From NCBI GenBank assembly GCA_902773455.1, contig CACYEW010000152.1, positions 1-10,955 on the forward strand: a stretch of 10,955 nucleotides of DNA, in the 5' to 3' direction. The stretch comes from an uncultured Ruminococcus sp. GTDB lineage: Bacteria > Bacillota > Clostridia > Oscillospirales > CAG-272. How positions within the stretch are numbered: the stretch's first letter is position 1; every line of letters starts with the position of its first letter. Below are positions 6,309-10,955 of the stretch, in pieces. Under the pieces are notes generated by a model, which was given only the letters and a program-made list of their open reading frames with translations, did not search any database and had not been told where the DNA came from. Both the position numbers and the translations under genes were made by a program.

Positions 6309-8096
6309 ATGATATTCGGAAAACACATAAATAAATATTACCTGAAATACAGCCCGATGCTTCTGCTCGGCATCGTTTCGCTCGTTCTGGTCGACTGGCT
6401 GCAGCTGAAGGTGCCGGAACTTTACAAGCTCACCGTAAACGGCATAAACAAAGGTATCGGCACGCTTGCGGACGGTACGGAAGTCCCGTTCGATATGAAT
6501 TTTCTGCTCGATCAGATATGCAGACCGCTCCTGTTCGTCATTTTCGCTCTGATCATAGGCAGATTTTTATGGCGTATATGCTTCTTCGGCTCCGCCATAC
6601 GCATGGAGACGGATCTGCGCAGCCGTATGTTCGATCGCTGCAAGGAGCTTTCTCAGCAGTTTTACAACAAAAACAAAGTCGGCGGTATGATGTCGCTTTT
6701 CACAAACGACCTCGAGACCGTGCAGGAATGCTTCGGCGACGGCGTTCTCATGGTAGCCGACGCGGTCGTTCTCGGCGGACTTTCTCTTTACAAAATGCTG
6801 CGGATGAACGTCGTTCTGACGCTTCTTTCGCTTTTGCCGATGATCTTTCTGTTCGCCATCGGCACGGTCGTCGGCAAGAAAATGACGAAGAAATGGGACA
6901 AGCGGCAGGAGGCGTTTTCGAACATTTCCGACTACGCGCAGGAGAGCTTCTCCGGCATTTCGGTAATAAAAGCGTTCGTACGCGAAAAAGCCGAGCTCAA
7001 AGAATTTTCGAAGCTCAACCGTCAGAACGAGGATGCTAACGTCAGCTTCGTACGCACGGCGGTGCTTTTGCGTATCTTCGTCACGCTGTTCGTCGAGTCG
7101 GTGCTCTGCATAATCTTCGGCTACGGCGGTTATCTCGCTCACGAAAAGATATTCGACGTCGGTCTGATGGTCGAATTCATCGGATATTTCACCTCGATAA
7201 TTTGGCCGATAATGGCAGTATCGGAGCTTATAGACATGCACTCCCGCGGCAAGGCTTCGCTCAAGCGTATCGGCAATCTGCTCGACACCGAGACCGACGT
7301 GAAGGATAACGCCGACGTCAGCGAGATCGGCACGGTCGAAGGCTCGATAGAGATGCGCAATCTCACGTTCAGATATCCCGAATCCGATATAGACGCGCTT
7401 TCAAACGTATCGTTTTACATAAAAGCGGGCGAGCACGTCGGCGTGATCGGCAAGACCGGCTCCGGCAAAACGACGGTCGCAGATCTGATTCTCAGAACTT
7501 ACAACGTCGACGACGGTATGCTCTTCATCGACGGGCGCGACGTGAACACGATACCGATCAAAGAGCTTTTGTCAAACATCGCGTACGTTCCGCAGGATAA
7601 CTTCCTGTTCAGCGATACGATAGAAAACAACATAGCCTTCTCGCAGGATGAAGCGGATCACGATCTCGTAGCCGAAGCGGCGGAGGCGTCGGACGTCCAC
7701 GGCGATATCACCGCCTTTCCGGACGGGTACAAGACCGTGCTCGGCGAGCGCGGCGTGACCGTATCGGGCGGTCAGAAGCAGCGTATATCGATAGCGAGGG
7801 CGCTTCTGAAAAACGCTCCGATCCTCGTTATGGACGATTCGGTCTCGGCGGTCGACACCGGCACCGAGCGTAAGATACTCGAATCGCTCAGAACGGGCAG
7901 AAAAGGCAAAACGACGATACTCATAGCCCACCGCGTCAGCACGGTCAAGGATATGGATAAAATAATGATGATAGAAGACGGCACGGTCATCGGCTTCGGC
8001 ACCCACGAAGAGCTTTACGAAACGTGCCGCGAGTACAGAAAAACGGTAGAGCTTCAACGCCTCGAAGACGAGGAAGGAGGCGACGACAATGCATGA
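6309..8096 (+). CDS. ABC exporter half-transporter, subunit with degenerate catalytic residue (TM287/BmrC-like)
   Basis: A 595-residue half-transporter: an N-terminal exporter membrane domain (about 15-310, six segments near 16-35, 72-95, 145-165, 168-188, 252-275 and 285-305) followed by a nucleotide-binding domain (about 345-580). Visible motifs are the A-loop aromatic Y356, Walker A GKTGSGKTT (381-389), Q-loop Q429, signature VSGGQ (485-489), Walker B ILVMDD (505-510), D-loop SAVD (513-516) and H541. The residue after Walker B is Asp (D510) instead of catalytic Glu, the hallmark of the degenerate site in heterodimeric exporters such as TM287/288 and BmrCD. Its signature is canonical and would serve the active site formed with the next gene's Walker motifs. 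The first membrane pair has an insertion around GIGTLADGTEVPFD (49-62). Its 3' end overlaps the partner gene by 8 bases. Substrate cannot be inferred; the family includes multidrug and peptide exporters. Confidence 0.93.
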   Translation: MIFGKHINKYYLKYSPMLLLGIVSLVLVDWLQLKVPELYKLTVNGINKGIGTLADGTEVPFDMNFLLDQICRPLLFVIFALIIGRFLWRICFFGSAIRMETDLRSRMFDRCKELSQQFYNKNKVGGMMSLFTNDLETVQECFGDGVLMVADAVVLGGLSLYKMLRMNVVLTLLSLLPMIFLFAIGTVVGKKMTKKWDKRQEAFSNISDYAQESFSGISVIKAFVREKAELKEFSKLNRQNEDANVSFVRTAVLLRIFVTLFVESVLCIIFGYGGYLAHEKIFDVGLMVEFIGYFTSIIWPIMAVSELIDMHSRGKASLKRIGNLLDTETDVKDNADVSEIGTVEGSIEMRNLTFRYPESDIDALSNVSFYIKAGEHVGVIGKTGSGKTTVADLILRTYNVDDGMLFIDGRDVNTIPIKELLSNIAYVPQDNFLFSDTIENNIAFSQDEADHDLVAEAAEASDVHGDITAFPDGYKTVLGERGVTVSGGQKQRISIARALLKNAPILVMDDSVSAVDTGTERKILESLRTGRKGKTTILIAHRVSTVKDMDKIMMIEDGTVIGFGTHEELYETCREYRKTVELQRLEDEEGGDDNA

Positions 8097-9975
8097 ATAT
8101 TATCCTCTGCTCGTTATAGGCGCGGCGATAAGCACGTTCGCGGTCGCGTTCATAATCGCTTACGTTCTGATGAAGGACAAGAAAGAAGCGATCGGCTTCG
8201 AGCGCAATATGAAGGATTCCGAGATAATCAAACGGCTTCTTCGCTATGCAAAACCCTATAAAAAAGAATTCGCCGCCGTATTCGGTCTGATGATATTCTC
8301 GATAGCGTATGAGATCGTCTCGCCGCTTCTCGTCGGCAATATAACCGGCATAATCAAAGAAGATTTTGAAATGTATCAGCTCGTTTCGCTGATAATCGCG
8401 TACGCCGGAGTTCTGATCGTATCTCTCGTCTGTACGTACGCCCAGTCGATACTTATGCAGAAGACCGGTCAGAAGATCGTTTCGGCAATACGTTTCGACA
8501 CGTTCGAGCACATTGAAAAGCTCTCGCATCAGCAGTTTTCGGAAATACCCACGGGCAAGCTCGTGACGAGGGTCTCAAACGACGCGAACGCCGTTTCCAT
8601 GATGTTCACGCATATCATGGTGAACCTCACCAAAAACGCTCTGATAGTCGTCGGCATACTCGTCGCCATGTTCGCGGTAAACCTTGAGCTGACGCTCATG
8701 GTCATGTGCTTCATACCGTTCATTATCCTTTTCACGGTAATATTCAGAAAATTCTCCCGCCGCGCATACAGACGCGTCAAGGACAGAACGACCGATATAA
8801 ACACGTTCCTTTCCGAAAACCTCTCCGGTATGAAGATAATAAGGATCTTCGGCAAACAGAAGTCCAAAAAACACGATTTCGACGTCAAAAACACCGGCCT
8901 CGGCAAAGCTAAGGGCGAGCAGATCTTCGTCTTCGGTATCTTCCGTCCGGTCGTGTATATGCTCTATATCTCGAGCGTGCTCGTTCTGCTCTATCTCTCG
9001 GCGTCGGGCAAAATAAAGGATACGACGTTTCTCGGCACTGCGATCACGAGCGAGATACTCGTAACGTTTTACATGTATATTTCGAAGTTCTTCAACCCGA
9101 TTCAGCAGCTCGCCGAGCAGTTCAATATGCTTCAGTCGGCGTTCGCGTCGTCCGAGAAGATCTTCACGATACTCGATATCCCCGTAGGCGTCAAGGACTA
9201 CGAGGGAGCCGTCGACGTGGGCGAGGTCAGAGGCGATATAGAATTCGATCACGTGTGGTTCGCTTACAAAGACGAAAACTGGGTCCTTAAAGACGTATGC
9301 TTCAAGGTCAAAGCCGATCAGACGGTCGCTCTCGTCGGCGCGACGGGTTCGGGCAAGACCACGATACTGTCGCTTCTCTGCCGAAACTACGACATACAGA
9401 AGGGCAGGATACTGCTCGACGGAGTCGATATAAGAAAATATACGATCTCATCTTTGCGCCGTCAGTTCGGTCAGATGCTTCAGAACGTATTTCTCTTCTC
9501 CGGAACGATAAAGAGCAATATCGTGCTGCGCGACGAAACGCTTACCGACGATCAGATAATGGAAGCGTGCAGATACGTAAACGCCGATAAATTCATCGAC
9601 AAGCTCGACGACGGACTCGATCACGAGGTAAGAGAATTCGGCAACAACTTCTCGGCAGGTCAGAGACAACTCATATCGTTTGCGCGTACCGTGCTTTACA
9701 AGCCGAAAATAATGATACTCGACGAAGCGACCGCGAACATCGACACCGAGACGGAACAGCTCATTCAGGATTCGCTCGAGCGGATGATGAACATCGGCAC
9801 GATGATAATAGTCGCCCACCGTCTTTCGACGATACAGCACGCGGATAATATCATAGTGATGTCCGACGGAAAGATAATCGAGCAGGGCACGCACGAGCAG
9901 CTGCTTGCGGCGCGCGGCAAATATTACAACCTTTACACGCTGCAAAAAGACCGCAGACGTATAATAGAAAGCTGA
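8089..9975 (+). CDS. ABC exporter half-transporter, catalytic partner subunit (TM288/BmrD-like) with extra N-terminal helix
   Basis: A 628-residue half-transporter with membrane domain about 60-345 and nucleotide-binding domain about 382-620. Motifs: A-loop Y393, Walker A GATGSGKTT (417-425), Q465, signature FSAGQ (521-525), Walker B IMILDE (541-546) with the catalytic glutamate E546, D-loop NID (550-552) and H577. The canonical Glu combined with an altered signature is the exact complement of the upstream subunit, so the two should form one active and one degenerate ATP site. The ATG at 8089 has AAGGAGG (8074-8080) eight bases upstream and overlaps the previous gene by eight bases in another frame. 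An unusual point is an additional hydrophobic helix at residues 6-28 followed by a charged linker, before the normal elbow helix at MKDSEIIKRLLRYAKPYKKEF-type sequence (41 onward). A later start at residue 41 would remove it but lacks comparable support. Confidence 0.93.
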   Translation: MHEYYPLLVIGAAISTFAVAFIIAYVLMKDKKEAIGFERNMKDSEIIKRLLRYAKPYKKEFAAVFGLMIFSIAYEIVSPLLVGNITGIIKEDFEMYQLVSLIIAYAGVLIVSLVCTYAQSILMQKTGQKIVSAIRFDTFEHIEKLSHQQFSEIPTGKLVTRVSNDANAVSMMFTHIMVNLTKNALIVVGILVAMFAVNLELTLMVMCFIPFIILFTVIFRKFSRRAYRRVKDRTTDINTFLSENLSGMKIIRIFGKQKSKKHDFDVKNTGLGKAKGEQIFVFGIFRPVVYMLYISSVLVLLYLSASGKIKDTTFLGTAITSEILVTFYMYISKFFNPIQQLAEQFNMLQSAFASSEKIFTILDIPVGVKDYEGAVDVGEVRGDIEFDHVWFAYKDENWVLKDVCFKVKADQTVALVGATGSGKTTILSLLCRNYDIQKGRILLDGVDIRKYTISSLRRQFGQMLQNVFLFSGTIKSNIVLRDETLTDDQIMEACRYVNADKFIDKLDDGLDHEVREFGNNFSAGQRQLISFARTVLYKPKIMILDEATANIDTETEQLIQDSLERMMNIGTMIIVAHRLSTIQHADNIIVMSDGKIIEQGTHEQLLAARGKYYNLYTLQKDRRRIIES

Positions 9976-9980
9976 ACGGT

Positions 9981-10403
9981 ATGAAAAAAACGGCTTTATT
10001 ATTGATCGCCGCTTTCGTATTCACGTGCGCCGTATCGTGCTCGGCGCCGGAATACAGAGGCATATGGCTCGCGTTCATGGTCGAGGACGCAGACGGAAAA
10101 CAGTACTCGATGCCTGATTATTTCACCGGTTTTGAAGAAGAATATACCGTTATAATGAGTATAAGAGACGACGGAACGTATATATGCTCTTCGTTTATCG
10201 GCACGAAACTGCTTGAAAACGAAAAAGGGACTTATACCGTTCACGACGGCAAGATCGATTTCAACGAGACGAAAACGTACACCGGACAGATGGTAAACGG
10301 CTATCTTGCGATCAGATACGATAAAGTCACGTTATATTTCGGCAAAACGTCGGAATATAAAACAAATAACGGTGTAAACGTTCAAACTTCCGCGGTAAAA
10401 TAA
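9981..10403 (+). CDS. Small lipoprotein of unknown function at the end of the exporter operon
   Basis: A 140-residue protein with a classical lipoprotein signal: MKK, a hydrophobic stretch (5-18) and a lipobox AVSC with the acceptor cysteine at C20. The mature part (~120 residues) begins SAPEYRGIWLAF and has alternating short hydrophobic strands with turns such as SIRDDGTY, EKGTYTVHDGKIDF and GYLAIRYDKVTLYFG. This pattern suggests a small beta-barrel or lipocalin-like fold, similar in style to Firmicutes lipoproteins with repeated DGTY/GTY turns. No family is identified. It starts five bases after the stop of the exporter gene with only a weak ribosome site, so translation probably depends on coupling. 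It would be anchored on the outer face of the membrane, where it could assist or sense the exporter's substrate; that is inference. Confidence 0.8.
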   Translation: MKKTALLLIAAFVFTCAVSCSAPEYRGIWLAFMVEDADGKQYSMPDYFTGFEEEYTVIMSIRDDGTYICSSFIGTKLLENEKGTYTVHDGKIDFNETKTYTGQMVNGYLAIRYDKVTLYFGKTSEYKTNNGVNVQTSAVK

Positions 10404-10412
10404 AGTAAGTCA

Positions 10413-10495
10413 GCGGGCGTGGCGGAATTGGCAGACGCGCCAGCCTTAGGAGCTGGTGTTAATTCGTGCAGGTTCGACCCCTGTCGCCCGCACCA
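10413..10495 (+). tRNA. tRNA-Leu (anticodon TAG)
   Basis: The acceptor stem pairs GCGGGCG (10413-10419) with CGCCCGC (10485-10491), followed by discriminator A and encoded CCA (10493-10495). The D arm has the GG pair in AATTGGCAGA. The anticodon arm is CCAGC-CTTAGGA-GCTGG, giving anticodon TAG, which reads CUA and other CUN leucine codons. A longer variable arm (TGTTAATTCGTG) and a T arm with TTCGA complete a class II tRNA-Leu. It lies only 9 bases after the lipoprotein stop, and I see no strong promoter in that gap, so it may be cut from the operon transcript or use a promoter inside the lipoprotein gene. Confidence 0.95.
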
Positions 10496-10497
10496 TA
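10475..10497 (+). repeat. Direct repeat, copy 1: 3' end of tRNA-Leu
   Basis: This 23-base stretch, running from the T loop through the acceptor 3' strand and CCA to two bases beyond, is repeated exactly at 10633-10655, 158 bases downstream. This copy is part of the intact tRNA. Identity stops at T10474/C10632 on the left and A10498/T10656 on the right. Confidence 0.93.
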
Positions 10498-10532
10498 AAT
10501 AACGGGAGGGATTTTTCCCTCCCGTTATTTAT
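10495..10532 (+). terminator. Perfect 17-bp hairpin directly after the tRNA
   Basis: ATAAATAACGGGAGGGA (10495-10511) pairs exactly with its complement at 10516-10532 around a TTTT loop. The GGGAGGG/CCCTCCC core followed by GTTATTTAT resembles an intrinsic terminator, although the U-tract is broken and part of the stem. The left arm begins on the last A of the tRNA's CCA. Being symmetrical, it could act on both strands. Confidence 0.65.
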
Positions 10533-10545
10533 CGAACACGATATG

Positions 10546-10641
10546 CAGGGGTCGAAGGGGAGCGGGAGTGAATTGACCGTCCGGGGGACGGTCAAGAGCC
10601 GCGGAAGACCGAGCGCCGTCGAGGCGCGAGACCGACCCCTG
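10546..10641. other. Compact structured non-coding element bounded by a 9-bp inverted repeat
   Basis: CAGGGGTCG (10546-10554) and CGACCCCTG (10633-10641) are perfect complements and enclose about 78 bases. Inside are a perfect 10-bp hairpin TTGACCGTCC-GGG-GGACGGTCAA (10573-10595) and a 5-bp hairpin GCGCC-GTCGA-GGCGC (10613-10627). They are separated by purine-rich stretches (AAGGGGAGCGGGAG at 10555-10568 and GAGCCGCGGAAGACC around 10596-10610). The right arm of the inverted repeat is also the start of the second tRNA-end copy. No convincing coding frame is present. The layout suggests either a folded RNA or a small non-autonomous mobile element linked to the tRNA. I could not test its copy number. 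Confidence 0.6.
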
Positions 10642-10655
10642 TCGCCCGCACCATA
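10633..10655 (+). repeat. Direct repeat, copy 2: duplicated tRNA-Leu 3' end without a tRNA body
   Basis: An exact 23-base copy of 10475-10497, including the acceptor 3' strand and CCA. The sequence upstream of it is the structured element, not a tRNA, so it is a detached tRNA tail. This is what remains when an element integrates at a tRNA 3' end and restores it. No integrase gene lies between the copies. Confidence 0.9.
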
Positions 10656-10663
10656 TTAGAACA

Positions 10664-10696
10664 GGGGATGATACGTCGGTATCATCCCCGTTTTTT
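10664..10696 (+). terminator. Strong intrinsic terminator downstream of the duplicated tRNA tail
   Basis: GGGGATGATAC (10664-10674) and GTATCATCCCC (10679-10689) form a perfect 11-bp stem with a GTCG loop, followed by GTTTTTTG. It sits nine bases after the second tRNA-end copy, where the original terminator of the tRNA would be expected before any insertion. Confidence 0.9.
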
Positions 10697-10705
10697 GCTC
10701 TAAAA

Positions 10706-10728
10706 CAGCCGTTTTTGGCTGATTTTTT
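10706..10728 (+). terminator. Second, weaker terminator-like hairpin
   Basis: CAGCC (10706-10710) and GGCTG (10717-10721) pair around GTTTTT and are followed by A and six T. The short stem makes it weaker than the hairpin just upstream; it may act as a back-up. Confidence 0.5.
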
Positions 10729-10797
10729 GTTATTTTGACCGATTTTTATCAAACTGTATCAAAATTGACTTCTTTCTACATTTTCTGTTCTGCCGTA

Positions 10798-10854
10798 AAT
10801 CGTGTGCTAGATGGGTAATCGTGTGCGAAATGAGGCAATCATGTGTAAGAAGTG
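10798..10854 (+). repeat. Three tandem 19-20 bp imperfect repeats
   Basis: Units begin at 10798, 10817 and 10837 with AATCGTGTGC, AATCGTGTGC and AATCATGTGT. They follow a consensus close to AATCRTGTGYNARAWGNG. Units one and two share their first ten bases exactly; unit three has drifted. Such multiple repeats near an end are the transposase-binding sites of IS21-family elements. Confidence 0.7.
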
Positions 10855-10855
10855 A

Positions 10856-10887
10856 TTATCAAGATTTTCTCATTATTTATCAAGATT
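10856..10887 (+). repeat. Direct repeat TTATCAAGATT, two copies
   Basis: TTATCAAGATT occurs at 10856-10866 and 10877-10887, just upstream of the -35 box. Related TATCAAA motifs lie at 10747-10753 and 10757-10763. They may be further transposase or regulator sites in the same element end. Confidence 0.5.
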
Positions 10888-10890
10888 CAC

Positions 10891-10919
10891 TTGACAAATT
10901 AACAAATACATGATATTCT
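10891..10919 (+). promoter_or_regulatory. Promoter for the right-edge gene
   Basis: TTGACA (10891-10896) and TATTCT (10914-10919) are 17 bases apart, with TG one base before the -10 (extended -10). Start of transcription is expected near 10926, just ahead of the ribosome site AGGAGGTG (10928-10935). Confidence 0.75.
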
Positions 10920-10940
10920 GCTTATATAGGAGGTGTCATC

Positions 10941-10955
10941 ATGGCAGTAAATTAC
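10941..10955 (+). CDS. First five codons of a gene, possibly IS21 transposase istA (partial)
   Basis: ATG at 10941 is preceded by an excellent ribosome site (AGGAGGTG, five-base spacing) and a promoter, so a gene clearly begins here. Only MAVNY is visible before the window ends. Together with the repeats upstream this fits IstA of an IS21-family element, but five residues cannot identify a protein by themselves. Confidence 0.5.

Larger units (their letters stand above)
10798..10955 (+). mobile_element. Probable left end of an IS21-family insertion sequence (partial)
   Basis: Three features combine: multiple 19-20 bp repeats (10798-10854), a promoter with extended -10 (10891-10919), and a gene start with AGGAGGTG coding MAVNY at the right edge, which resembles the beginning of IstA transposases (often -NYKEILRL-). 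AT-rich composition differs from the GC-richer genes to the left. The outer boundary cannot be fixed; it may lie further left, anywhere from about 10728 (TGTTATTTTGACC) to 10797. The rest of the element is outside the window, so this is inference. Confidence 0.45.

Noticed and set aside
8575..9252. Minus-strand frame of 225 codons antisense to the second exporter subunit.
   Set aside because: Composition is extremely Glu/Arg/Tyr rich with no hydrophobic core pattern; it mirrors the exporter coding strand.
10633..10655. Second tRNA-Leu gene.
   Set aside because: Only the 3' third is present; the sequence upstream has no D arm, anticodon arm or 5' acceptor strand.
10475..10655. attL/attR of a prophage or integrative island at the tRNA.
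   Set aside because: The copies are only 158 bases apart with no integrase or cargo, so a full island is not present; a small element or a scar remains possible.
10456..10659. Plus-strand frame running through the tRNA and the structured element.
   Set aside because: It starts inside the tRNA variable arm and ends in the duplicated tRNA tail, so it cannot be a gene.
10525..10752. Minus-strand frame of 75 codons through the terminators and structured element.
   Set aside because: It reads through two terminators and the tRNA tail copy, with no ribosome site; such frames are a by-product of the element.
10798..10887. CRISPR array suggested by the repeats near the right edge.
   Set aside because: Units are contiguous with no unique spacers of constant length, and diverge strongly after two copies.

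Overview
The window most likely comes from a low-to-mid GC member of the Firmicutes, probably an uncultured gut-type Clostridium relative. This is inferred from the consensus TTGACA/TATAAT promoters, strong GGAGG ribosome sites, a tRNA with encoded CCA, frequent ATA codons, and a YtrA-type GntR repressor driving an ABC-2 operon. No rRNA or marker gene is present to fix the taxonomy.

Left part (minus strand, 1-5920). A GntR/YtrA-type repressor, an ABC ATPase and two tandem paralogous ABC-2 permeases form a tight four-gene operon reading right to left (5847 down to 269), with gene junctions of 1, -4 and 5 bases. Its promoter (5892-5920) is followed by a perfect 10+10 bp inverted repeat (5863-5889) over the expected transcription start, the likely autoregulatory operator. 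A long hairpin (198-250) ends the operon. Beyond it a consensus extended -10 promoter (102-130) serves the first 14 codons of another minus-strand gene whose N-terminus resembles CinA.

Middle part (plus strand, 5983-10403). A divergent promoter starts a second operon: a small membrane protein, two half-size ABC exporter subunits overlapping by 8 bases, and a small lipoprotein. The first exporter subunit has Asp in place of the catalytic Glu and a canonical signature. The second has the canonical Glu and an altered signature (FSAGQ). This is the pattern of a heterodimeric exporter with one degenerate and one active ATP site.

Right part (10404-10955). A tRNA-Leu (anticodon TAG) lies 9 bases after the lipoprotein gene. 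Immediately after it come a perfect 17-bp hairpin, a compact structured non-coding segment bounded by a 9-bp inverted repeat, and an exact 23-bp second copy of the tRNA 3' end. Two terminator-like hairpins follow. This looks like a small non-coding insertion that restored the tRNA end, and is the most unusual part of the window. The last ~160 bases hold three 19-20 bp repeats, a promoter and the first five codons of a gene, probably the left end of an IS21-family insertion sequence with istA.

The two ABC systems are head to head across a 188-base intergenic region. Both look like envelope-stress or export systems, but no substrate can be read from the sequence.
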